Shown here one piece after another: positions 57,410 to 64,000 of a stretch of 64,000 nt of DNA. The notes beneath the pieces are model-generated. The model ran no database searches, was not told the origin of the DNA, and worked only from the letters and a program-made list of their open reading frames with translations. The translations under genes and the position numbers were made by a program. The DNA is from Archaeoglobus sp. (lineage in GTDB: Archaea > Halobacteriota > Archaeoglobi > Archaeoglobales > Archaeoglobaceae): positions 18,912-82,911 of the forward strand of contig NZ_JACDNT010000004.1 of NCBI RefSeq assembly GCF_017656475.1, in the 5' to 3' direction. Within the stretch, counting starts at the first letter, position 1. Each line of letters starts with the position of its first letter.

Positions 57410-58727
57410 GCTCAATCAGGCAGTTAACAATCGCAGCACAGATTCCGCTTCCTCCTCTCGGCCCTTCAGTTGTTATCGACGGGATTTCGAGGCTCCTTAT
57501 GGCTTCCTTGGACTCTGCTGCGTTCACAAAACCAACGGGTGTGGCCACAATAAATCTAGGTCGATGGCTTTGAGCAATCTCATACAAGGCTAGGGCGGCT
57601 GAAGGTGAGTTGCCTATTGCAACAATGCTCCCTTCAACCAGATCTTCAAGATTTCTTAACCCTGAGGCGGTCTTTGTATTCTCACCATCACCAAAATCAA
57701 CTGCAGCTATTGAATCCCTCCTCAAACCTGCCTTTACCATGCGAACGTCAACGATTATCCTGCAATCGTCCTTCAAAGCCTTCACACCCTCGTAAACGTC
57801 CCCCTTAAACCTCAAAACGTCCCTGATAGACACATCTCCGGTGGTTGCGATGCACCTCCTCACTATATCCCCTTTCAACCCCTCTTCAGTGTGTAGGGCT
57901 TTAAGAATTTCCTCGCTTTTCCTCGCAATCTCCACACCCTCTCTTGTTTCCGCACCCATCTTAGCCCTTTTACGTTCTGGCGAAATTTTGTATTTTCTCG
58001 AGTAACCCCTTGGAGTAAACATAAATCCCCTCGCTGCAACGCTCTCAGAGTTTCCCACGATCAGAATCGTGTTCATGTCCACCTCATCCTCTTCAAGCTC
58101 CGAAACTCTCTTTATTGCAACTCTCTCACCATCCCTGAAAGCGTTTCTCACGACTCCTACCCACACATCCCCCCTGAACTTTCTTATCAGCTTCAAAACT
58201 TTCCTCAGATTTTCCCTCCTTCTCCTGCTAGAAGGGTTGTAAATTGCGACGACAAAATCTCCCTTAAGCGCATAAATTAACCTCTTTTCTATCTGGCTCC
58301 AAGGCACGAGAAGGTCGCTGAGGCTCACAACTGCATGGTCACCACTTATTGGAGAGCCGAGAAGTGCCGATGCGGCATTTACTGCTGTAACACCAGGAAC
58401 AACCTCAATTGCCACATCCAGGTTGTTCTCAACAACATACTCAACAACGAGAGGCAGTATACCATAGACTGATGGATCGCCACCGCTTATAAGGGAGACA
58501 ACATGCTCCCTCGCAAGATTCAGGGCAATCTCAACCCTCTCAACTTCTTTTCTCATCGGTGTGGTTACAACCTTCTTACCCTCAAGCAAATCGGAGATTC
58601 TTTCAACATAAGTTTTGTAGCCCACGACGTATTCTGACTCCTCGATGGCTTTTCTAGCCTTTAAAGTCATAAGCTCAACATTTCCGGGCCCTATGCCAAC
58701 GACGTAAAGCTTACCTTGCGATTGCAA
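57390..58727 (-). CDS. cbiHC: Fusion of C17-methyltransferase (CbiH) and precorrin-8 methylmutase (CbiC)
   Basis: 445 residues. CbiH domain, about 1-240: LYVVGIGPGNVELMTLKARK, SLISGGDPSVYGILP and YNPSSRRRRENL. CbiC domain, about 260-445: it aligns with VRRMIHTTGD of other mutases as VRRCIATTGD, so A294 replaces the catalytic histidine; IVAIGNSPSAALALYE and GFVNAAESKEAIRS are otherwise conserved. The TTG start (58727) is six bases after a GGAGGTG ribosome-binding site inside cbiG. Mutase activity is therefore in doubt. Confidence 0.88.
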   Translation of the reverse strand: MQSQGKLYVVGIGPGNVELMTLKARKAIEESEYVVGYKTYVERISDLLEGKKVVTTPMRKEVERVEIALNLAREHVVSLISGGDPSVYGILPLVVEYVVENNLDVAIEVVPGVTAVNAASALLGSPISGDHAVVSLSDLLVPWSQIEKRLIYALKGDFVVAIYNPSSRRRRENLRKVLKLIRKFRGDVWVGVVRNAFRDGERVAIKRVSELEEDEVDMNTILIVGNSESVAARGFMFTPRGYSRKYKISPERKRAKMGAETREGVEIARKSEEILKALHTEEGLKGDIVRRCIATTGDVSIRDVLRFKGDVYEGVKALKDDCRIIVDVRMVKAGLRRDSIAAVDFGDGENTKTASGLRNLEDLVEGSIVAIGNSPSAALALYEIAQSHRPRFIVATPVGFVNAAESKEAIRSLEIPSITTEGPRGGSGICAAIVNCLIEHAERSD

Positions 58728-59412
58728 CCGTTACACCTCCGTAAACTCTTTTCGGAAGCAAAAGCTCGCCGGTATTTGACGCGTAAATCGCGCAGCCTTC
58801 AGCAACGTTCTTCACTCCAATTTTTACCGCCTTGGTTTCCCTCAACTCCATGGAATTGAGCTCTTCAGCTTTAACGAAGAGAAGGGGCTTTTTCAACCTG
58901 TCTGCAACCTCCACAATCGCACTTCCTTTTTTTGCATCGAGAGTTGCAATAACTCTGACATCCTCAATCTCTGCACAAATCTCTGAAAGAGCTTTGTTTA
59001 TGGCGTCAATAATCTCATCAGCCCTAACGCTTTTTCTGAAACCCACTCCTAAGCTGAGTCCGTTGCTGTACTCCATGGCTGTGGTTATCACCGCTTTCAG
59101 CCCAACACCTTCAAGAAGCCTAGCAACCTCATTTCCCCCGTGATGCCCTCCAAGCAGCACAACAGCATGTTTCAGGGGCTTGTCGAGCACGATTACCGCA
59201 GGGTCAGACCACTTGCTCCTCAATTTTCCGCAAATTCCTCTAACAACTATAGCAGCAGCAAGGTATGCGACGATGCAGTCGTAAGCCATCAACTTATCCC
59301 AAACGTCCCTTGAATACGGCACAAATTCGACTTCAGCATGGCCTTTCAGCAAATCGTGAATTTCCTTAAGTTTATCCCTATCTTTTTCAAAGCACAGGAG
59401 GGCGATTCTCAT
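58711..59412 (-). CDS. cbiG: Cobalt-precorrin 5A hydrolase CbiG
   Basis: 233 residues from the ATG at 59412, one base after the cbiF TAA. Removes the acetaldehyde fragment in ring contraction. N-terminal domain RIALLCFEKDRDKLKEIHDL, a middle region with VVLLGGHHGGNEVARLLEG, and the C-terminal CbiG domain from about residue 130 (GLSLGVGFRKSVRADEIIDA) ending in a KKGSAIVEVADRLKKPLLF part. The upstream in-frame start would lie in cbiF. Its 3' end overlaps the TTG start of cbiHC. Confidence 0.9.
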   Translation of the reverse strand: MRIALLCFEKDRDKLKEIHDLLKGHAEVEFVPYSRDVWDKLMAYDCIVAYLAAAIVVRGICGKLRSKWSDPAVIVLDKPLKHAVVLLGGHHGGNEVARLLEGVGLKAVITTAMEYSNGLSLGVGFRKSVRADEIIDAINKALSEICAEIEDVRVIATLDAKKGSAIVEVADRLKKPLLFVKAEELNSMELRETKAVKIGVKNVAEGCAIYASNTGELLLPKRVYGGVTVAIAR

Positions 59413-59413
59413 T

Positions 59414-60118
59414 TTATCCGTAGAGGTGTGACCTTTCATCATAACCCTCAACCACCTTTCCCACGATTATAGTTGCAGTCCTCCTTATCCCCCTCTTCCT
59501 TACCTCCTCAGCTATCTTTCCGAGTGTCGAGACTATCTTGACCTCATCCTCTCTGGAAGCGTGAAACACCACAGCGCATGGCTCCTCTTCTCCCCTCACC
59601 TTCGAAATCTTCTCCGCTACATACTCTACCCTGTCTGCCCCAAGAAGAATGACGAGTGTCAGAGGCAGCCTTGCAAGCTCTTCCAGGTAGTCCTCCTTAA
59701 GCGTCTTCCCCGCTGGCCTCACAATTGCCACGCCGGGTATGGACGGTGATGTGAGTTCTATGCAGAGCGAGGCAGCGGAGGCAAAGACGCTGCTGACTCC
59801 GGGAACAACCTCGCAATCAATTCCCTTTTTCCTCAACTCCCTTATCTGCTCCCAGATTGCTCCAAAAATAGACGGATCGCTGCTCTGCACCCTTACAACT
59901 TTCTTCCCCTCTTTCACAGCCCCTTCTATAATTTCAACAATCTCCTCAAGCTTCATTCCGTGACTGTTGACTTTCTCCCCTTCAAACTCACTAAGAAACT
60001 CCTCTTCTATAATTGATCCGGGATATATGATCAGATCAGCTTCCTTCAAAAGCCTGTACGCCTTGAGTGTGAGAAGCTCAACATCTCCCGGCCCGAAACC
60101 GACAAAGTAGACTTTCAT
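59414..60118 (-). CDS. cbiF: Cobalt-precorrin-4 C11-methyltransferase
   Basis: 234 residues from the ATG at 60118, four bases from GGAGGTAG; the long upstream frame (to 60256) lies in cbiL. VYFVGFGPGDVELLTLKAYR opens the tetrapyrrole methylase; VVRVQSSDPSIFGAIWEQIR, VVPGVSSVFASAASLCIELT and VVILLGADRV-like LTLVILLGADRVEYVAEKIS follow. Adds the C11 methyl group. Confidence 0.92.
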   Translation of the reverse strand: MKVYFVGFGPGDVELLTLKAYRLLKEADLIIYPGSIIEEEFLSEFEGEKVNSHGMKLEEIVEIIEGAVKEGKKVVRVQSSDPSIFGAIWEQIRELRKKGIDCEVVPGVSSVFASAASLCIELTSPSIPGVAIVRPAGKTLKEDYLEELARLPLTLVILLGADRVEYVAEKISKVRGEEEPCAVVFHASREDEVKIVSTLGKIAEEVRKRGIRRTATIIVGKVVEGYDERSHLYG

Positions 60119-60119
60119 A

Positions 60120-60707
60120 CTACCTCCTCGCCACAAGAACGCTGAAGTAGCTCGATTTTTCGGGCATCTCGTCGTAAAAAACCTCACCGTCCATAAACAT
60201 CCTTTCAAGAAGGAAGAACTCCCTAAACCCCATGTCTCTGAGTTTTCTCTCAACATCCATTGGATTTTTGACCTTCAGAATCACAGCAACCTCTGCCTCA
60301 TCAAAGTTCGGAGTGGAGATTATGGCCGAATTGCTGATGAAAGTCTCTGTGAGGGCCATGGCTGCTGATATGCTGCTTATTCCGGGGACAATCATGATTT
60401 CGGCGTCCAGTTTAATTCTTCTCAACTCCTCAACGAGATGGCGAAATGTGGAGTAAAATACCGGGTCACCGATACAGCAAAAAGCTATCTCCTCATTTGC
60501 CCTTCTGGCAATCTCTTTAGCAAGATTTTTCACAACTTCTTCACTTTTACCCATCGGGAACTCCACGACTCTCGGTTCTCTAATATCTTTAACAATCTCA
60601 TAGGCCATTTTTCCTGGAACTATCACCTCATCGACCTTCTCTATGACCTTGATTGCCTCAAGAGTCAGATGTTCTCTTGTAAGTCCAATTCCCACACCGT
60701 AAAGCAA
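60120..60707 (-). CDS. cbiL: Cobalt-precorrin-2 C20-methyltransferase
   Basis: 195 residues from the TTG at 60707, which follows GAGGTGAT by four bases; the GTG at 60716 overlaps that ribosome-binding site. LYGVGIGLTREHLTLEAIKV and IAFCCIGDPVFYSTFRHLVE, VPGISSISAAMALTETFISN are methylase hallmarks. It is the first gene of the minus-strand operon, divergent from cbiM, and its stop abuts the cbiF ribosome-binding site. Confidence 0.88.
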   Translation of the reverse strand: MLYGVGIGLTREHLTLEAIKVIEKVDEVIVPGKMAYEIVKDIREPRVVEFPMGKSEEVVKNLAKEIARRANEEIAFCCIGDPVFYSTFRHLVEELRRIKLDAEIMIVPGISSISAAMALTETFISNSAIISTPNFDEAEVAVILKVKNPMDVERKLRDMGFREFFLLERMFMDGEVFYDEMPEKSSYFSVLVARR

Positions 60708-60716
60708 CCAGATCAC

Positions 60717-60826
60717 CTCGGCATGATAGGTTATGCACCAACCACTACCAAGTTAATTAAACTTTACTCCAAATCCAAAAAATTTAAATAAAGTTTTTTT
60801 GATGTCAGGTCAAAGGAGGTGGTCTG
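60717..60826. promoter_or_regulatory. Divergent promoter region of the two cobalamin operons
   Basis: 110 bases between cbiL and cbiM. ATTTAAATA (60782-60790) is the likely cbiM TATA box, 26 bases before a start site just upstream of GGAGGTGG (60815-60822). AGTTAATTAAACT near 60751-60763 is a candidate for cbiL. GCATGATAGGTTATGC at 60721-60736 has 4-bp outer arms and is a weak operator candidate. I see no cobalamin riboswitch fold. Confidence 0.4.
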
Positions 60827-61480
60827 GTGCACATAATGGAGGGTTTTCTTCCCGCTGAGTGGAGCGCTTTGTGGTACGCTTTTACCATGCCGATAGCAAT
60901 TTACGGGGCATGGAAGACGAAGAAGTTAATAGACAGAGAACCGGCTACGAAGTCTCTTGTGGCGGTTGCTGCAGGATTTATCTTCGTACTCTCGGCTTTG
61001 AAGCTTCCTTCAGTCACCGGAAGCTGCTCTCATCCCACAGGCACTGGAATTGCTGTGATTCTTTTCGGGCCATCTGTAACGGCTTTCCTCTCGATTATCG
61101 TTCTCCTGTATCAGGCACTGCTTTTGGCTCACGGCGGTATCACGACTCTCGGAGCTAACACTGCATCAATGGGCATAATTGGCCCGTTTGTCGGTTGGTT
61201 GGCTTACAGAGCTTTGAAGGATTATAACTTTAAGGCTGCCGTCTTCGTTGCAGCTATGCTTGCTGATCTTGCCACCTACGTTGTGACATCACTGCAGCTT
61301 GCCCTGGCCTTTCCCTCATCTAAGGGGGTTTCGGGGATTCTGAGCTCAGCGGCAACATTCATGAGTGTATTCGCAATAACACAGGTTCCCCTGTCAATTG
61401 TAGAAGGGATCGTTGCGGTGATGCTGTTCTCATATCTCATCGAGGTTAGGAGTGACGTTCTGGAGGTGATAAAAGCATGA
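60827..61480 (+). CDS. cbiM: Cobalt transport protein CbiM
   Basis: 217-residue substrate-binding (S) component of an ECF-type cobalt transporter, with six or so membrane helices. The metal site is the N-terminal MHIMEGFLP, with the conserved histidine at residue 2. GTG start, four bases after GGAGGTGG. CHPTG-like segment CSHPTGTGIAVILFGPSV and HGGITTLGANTASMG are also typical. First gene of cbiMNQO-cbiT; the stop overlaps cbiN. Confidence 0.95.
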   Translation: MHIMEGFLPAEWSALWYAFTMPIAIYGAWKTKKLIDREPATKSLVAVAAGFIFVLSALKLPSVTGSCSHPTGTGIAVILFGPSVTAFLSIIVLLYQALLLAHGGITTLGANTASMGIIGPFVGWLAYRALKDYNFKAAVFVAAMLADLATYVVTSLQLALAFPSSKGVSGILSSAATFMSVFAITQVPLSIVEGIVAVMLFSYLIEVRSDVLEVIKA

Positions 61481-61746
61481 TCAGGAAGGTAGCTGTCTTT
61501 TTCATCATTCTCTTTGCTCTTTTAGTCACAGCTCAAGCGGAGGAATGGGCCGGGACAGACGAGCAGGCGGAGGAGATTATATCAAAAATAAATCCGGATT
61601 ACGAGCCTTGGTTCTCTCCAATCTGGGAGCCGCCAAGTGGTGAAATTGAGAGCCTGCTGTTCAGTCTTCAGGCGGCAATCGGGGCTTCCCTTATTGGTTA
61701 TTTCCTCGGATACTACAGAGGACAGAAACATGCACGAAACGCTTGA
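61477..61746 (+). CDS. cbiN: Cobalt transport protein CbiN
   Basis: 89 residues: an N-terminal membrane helix or signal anchor (VAVFFIILFALLVTAQ), a short extracellular loop rich in E and W (EWAGTDEQAEEIISKINPDY), and a C-terminal helix (LLFSLQAAIGASLIGYFLGY). It supports CbiM in metal loading. Overlaps cbiM by four bases and cbiQ by 17. Confidence 0.92.
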   Translation: MIRKVAVFFIILFALLVTAQAEEWAGTDEQAEEIISKINPDYEPWFSPIWEPPSGEIESLLFSLQAAIGASLIGYFLGYYRGQKHARNA

Positions 61747-62452
61747 AGCCGTTCAGATGTCGTCAAGGAAGGTTGTGGATGGAGATTTAAAGGTTTATCT
61801 TGCTTTATTATCCCTTTTACTTGTAATGGTTCTTGGAAAGTTCTCCCAAATCCTTGCAGCGGTGATATTCTCAGCGCTTTGCATTTACGCTGACCGGAAA
61901 GCATACATCAGAATAATCCGGGTTCCAGCGTTCTTTCTTCTGGGAGCGTTGGTTGTAATTCTTCTCACAATTGATGGAAAGGCTTTGGTAAGCTTCTGGA
62001 TTTTCAGGATCACTGACGAAAGCATTGAAACAGCTTTTTCTGTTCTGCTTCGCTCGACTGCATCCCTGTCAGTTCTATCCTTCCTAATAATGACTACATC
62101 CATTCCTGAGTTCATCACTGCACTATCGAAGCTGAGAATCCCGAAGTTTATAGTTGAGATGCTTATGCTCATCTATAGAACAATTCAGATTCTTTTTGAG
62201 GAGATATCAAAGCTCGACACCGCAGCGTCATCGCGTCTCGGCTACCTCGGATTCAGGAACATGATAAGAACCGCTTCCCTCCTCGCATTTTCAGCATTTA
62301 TGAAGTCTCTGAGGAGATCTGAGATCATGGAAGAGGCTTTGGAGTCGAGGTGTTACAGCGGTTGCTATCCTCTACTGCAATCCAGAAGCAGAGGTGCTGG
62401 CATCTCAGCTTCGATAATTACAGCAATAGTTCTCGCCGGGTGGTTGGGTTGA
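61730..62452 (+). CDS. cbiQ: Cobalt transport protein CbiQ
   Basis: 240 residues from the ATG at 61730, inside cbiN; the longer frame upstream is a shadow of cbiN. Membrane coupling (T) component with several helices and two cytoplasmic coupling motifs, the second in ALESRCYSGCYP (EEALESRCYSG) that contacts the ATPase. TTG of cbiO overlaps its stop as TTGA. Confidence 0.92.
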   Translation: MHETLEAVQMSSRKVVDGDLKVYLALLSLLLVMVLGKFSQILAAVIFSALCIYADRKAYIRIIRVPAFFLLGALVVILLTIDGKALVSFWIFRITDESIETAFSVLLRSTASLSVLSFLIMTTSIPEFITALSKLRIPKFIVEMLMLIYRTIQILFEEISKLDTAASSRLGYLGFRNMIRTASLLAFSAFMKSLRRSEIMEEALESRCYSGCYPLLQSRSRGAGISASIITAIVLAGWLG

Positions 62453-63393
62453 TTCTCACGGAGAATCTCTGGTTCAGGTATGGTGAGAAGGACATTCTGA
62501 AAGGTGTGGATTTTAAAGCTGAGAAGGGAGTGGTTACGGTTCTGATGGGGAAGAATGGTGCCGGAAAGACGACCCTGCTGGAGCACTTCAACGGTCTGCT
62601 CAGACCCTATGAAGGATACGTCTCGGTCGATGGTGAGAGGCTGAAATATGACAGAAAGAGTCTCCTCAAGGTGAGGAGGAAGGTATTTTACGTTTTTCAG
62701 AATCCGGACGACCAGATTCTTTCTCCGACCGTCTGGCAGGAGGTCGCCTTCGGTCCGAAGAATCTCGGTATTGATGGAGAGGAGCTTGAAAAGGTTGTGA
62801 GGGAAGCTCTTGAGGCTGTCGGTCTGAATGGATACGAGCGGAGGCTCTGCAGCACTTTGAGCGGTGGGGAAAAGAGGAGGTTGACCATAGCCTCTGCCTT
62901 GGCCATGAATACCGAATACGTAATCATGGACGAGCCTTCAGCCAACGTTGATGGTTACGGCTTTGACATGATTGTCGAGCTTGTAAGAATGCTCAAAAAG
63001 GAGGGTAAGGGAGTCGTTATTTCCACACACGACCTCGATCTTGCCAAAGCCGTTGGAGACAAGTTTTATTTTATGGAGTCCGGAAGAATTGTCTGGGAGG
63101 GAGAAAGGCTGAGCTGGAACATGGCAAGAAAGCTCGGAATCAGAACTTTCCCATGTGGAAGGATTGTCTTGTCTTCCTTTCCAGAGGATGGATTTGACTT
63201 CGTTGGTGTTGTGGGTGATGGTGAGAAGGGAAAAGATGTCGTTGAAAAGGCAATTTTAAGGGCTATTGAAGGAAACAAAGTTCTGCTGATTTGCGAGGAT
63301 GGGTGCATGCAGGATGTGGCCAAAGTGGTTATGAGGTATCCGGTTGAGGTTGAGGTGAGAGGGGGGAAAGATGGGAAAGTACACAAAAACTGA
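62449..63393 (+). CDS. cbiO: Cobalt transport ATP-binding protein CbiO
   Basis: 314 residues from the TTG at 62449, which overlaps the cbiQ stop; GGGTGGT lies just upstream. ABC ATPase: Walker A GKNGAGKTTL, Q loop FQNPDDQILSPTVWQEVAF, signature TLSGGEKRRLTIASALAMN, Walker B VIMDEPSAN, H loop STHDLDLA. After the ATPase core, about 80 extra C-terminal residues (RIVLSSFPEDGFDFVGVVGD) may be regulatory. Its end overlaps cbiT by 23 bases. Confidence 0.95.
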   Translation: MILTENLWFRYGEKDILKGVDFKAEKGVVTVLMGKNGAGKTTLLEHFNGLLRPYEGYVSVDGERLKYDRKSLLKVRRKVFYVFQNPDDQILSPTVWQEVAFGPKNLGIDGEELEKVVREALEAVGLNGYERRLCSTLSGGEKRRLTIASALAMNTEYVIMDEPSANVDGYGFDMIVELVRMLKKEGKGVVISTHDLDLAKAVGDKFYFMESGRIVWEGERLSWNMARKLGIRTFPCGRIVLSSFPEDGFDFVGVVGDGEKGKDVVEKAILRAIEGNKVLLICEDGCMQDVAKVVMRYPVEVEVRGGKDGKVHKN

Positions 63394-63865
63394 GGTTATT
63401 GGAGTGGTATTTTCAAAGTTAAAGCCAGACAAATCCAAGATTTTTGCAGACATTGGTTGTGGGAGCGGTGCTGTTACAGAGTTCTTTGCTCCATATGTCG
63501 CAAAGGCTTATGCTGTAGATTTGAGCGTTGAAGCCATAAAGCAGGCTCAGGAGAGGCTGAGAAAGTTCGAGAATGTTGAGGTTGTTTGCTCCGACGGAAA
63601 AGAGTTTCTTGAAAACCATAACGTTGATCTTGCGTTTTTTGGAGGGACTAAAGGGATTGAGTGCATGCTTGAAGTTTGCACCGCTGAGAGAGTAGTTGTT
63701 AACGCCGCAAGAGTTGATGTTGCGGTGAGGGTTGCGGAAAAGATGAAGGAGATTGGGATTTTTGAGGAAATTGTGCTGGTAAATGCTGCAAAAAGCTATG
63801 AATTAGCTGGAGGTTTAGCCTTCAAACCCTTAAACACTGTTTTCGTCGTTTGTGGTGAGTTGTGA
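63371..63865 (+). CDS. cbiT: Cobalt-precorrin-6B C15-methyltransferase (decarboxylating)
   Basis: 164 residues, Rossmann-fold methyltransferase: ADIGCGSGAVTEFFAPYVAK (motif I), AVDLSVEAIKQAQERL and VDLAFFGGTKGIE. It methylates C15 and removes the acetate carboxyl of ring C; CbiE does the paired C5 step from the opposite operon. A ribosome-binding run GGGGGGA precedes the ATG. Last complete gene. The 135 bases to the window end hold nothing I can support. Confidence 0.93.
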   Translation: MGKYTKTEVIGVVFSKLKPDKSKIFADIGCGSGAVTEFFAPYVAKAYAVDLSVEAIKQAQERLRKFENVEVVCSDGKEFLENHNVDLAFFGGTKGIECMLEVCTAERVVVNAARVDVAVRVAEKMKEIGIFEEIVLVNAAKSYELAGGLAFKPLNTVFVVCGEL

Positions 63866-64000
63866 GTGTTGCAAGGTTGCCCGATTTAGCTAGCATTTAG
63901 TTCTAAAAAGCACAATGCAAAATCTTGGTGCCGTTACATCTTCCTTGGAAATTATGGTTAAGTGCACAACATCCTAAACTTATCACCCAAGAACTTCTCA
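63866..64000. other. Terminal stretch with no recognised feature
   Basis: 135 bases following cbiT up to the window edge. No start codon with family similarity, no tRNA fold and no clear repeat is visible. It could be the upstream region of a gene outside the window. Confidence 0.5.

Noticed and set aside
60717..60826. Cobalamin riboswitch before cbiM or cbiL
   Set aside because: I looked for the B12 box and multi-stem fold; the gap is only 110 bases with two promoters and has no such element.
62350..62448. N-terminal extension of cbiO by 33 codons
   Set aside because: It is an out-of-frame reading of cbiQ and lacks ABC ATPase similarity. The TTG overlapping the cbiQ stop fits better.

Overview
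The window is chromosomal DNA from a hyperthermophilic euryarchaeon of the genus Archaeoglobus, very probably A. fulgidus or a close sister strain. The evidence is an archaeal information-processing gene set (aIF5B, aIF1A, RPA, TFE, SepF, L7Ae/S28e/L24e, Nep1, aTrm56, PriS, RNase P p30), genes for methanofuran and tetraether-lipid synthesis in an organism with c-type cytochrome maturation and HdrD/FadF-type redox proteins, and proteins that I recall as almost but not exactly the A. fulgidus DSM 4304 versions (the JAMM protease, CbiX-S, TyrRS). Genes are tightly packed, many overlap by 1-50 bases, and most unlinked genes are preceded by a TATA box 23-28 bases before the start codon, which points to leaderless transcription. 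No stretch longer than 300 bases lacks a gene. I saw no rRNA, CRISPR array, insertion sequence or prophage; the only tRNA is tRNA-Leu(UAG) at 12486-12568.

Layout. 0-9 kb: RNase P p30 (5' cut by the window edge), a Tes-type radical SAM protein, NadM, Ogt, a MaoC hydratase, a rubrerythrin operon with its own small HTH protein, a MEMO-like protein, LeuC, the JAMM protease, a PhoU/RCK_C tandem protein and MfnB. 9-18 kb: deoxyhypusine synthase, a methyltransferase, CcmF/CcmE, tRNA-Leu, TatA, ZPR1/SepF, Sua5, RPA with its partner, DUF1152, aIF1A and TyrRS. 18.8-24.4 kb: a signalling island with a KaiC-like ATPase, a Roadblock-like protein and a FIST-like protein in one operon, a UbiA prenyltransferase preceded by a 22-codon ORF, and a triple-PAS histidine kinase. 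24-27.4 kb: a translation operon (L7Ae, S28e, L24e, Ndk, aIF5B, thioredoxin-like). 27.5-33.4 kb: six overlapping genes for class III signal-peptide (pilin-like) surface proteins, centred on a large vWA protein. 33.4-46.4 kb: TFE, Mn-pyrophosphatase, a membrane HdrD-like oxidoreductase, an unusual two-wHTH membrane protein, an Agl23-like glycosyltransferase, a NAD kinase/2-oxoacid oxidoreductase/aTrm56 operon, DapF, a DUS-like protein and PyrD. 46.4-55 kb: a GTPBP1-like GTPase, NikR, PriS/YjbQ/UPF0146, an acetyltransferase, UPF0058, a ubiquitin-like SAMP protein, RecJ/GAN, Nep1 and ThiL. 55-63.9 kb: a divergent anaerobic cobalamin cluster, with a Dph6-like protein, cbiX, E, D, HC, G, F and L on the minus strand and the cobalt transporter cbiMNQO plus cbiT on the plus strand.

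The most interesting items are the vWA/pilin cluster, whose vWA domain is interrupted right after its metal-binding motif; the KaiC-Roadblock-FIST operon; the CbiH-CbiC fusion, whose mutase domain has alanine where the catalytic histidine should be; a possible CTG start for aIF1A; and two divergent gene pairs that appear to share one palindromic TATA box between two leaderless starts.
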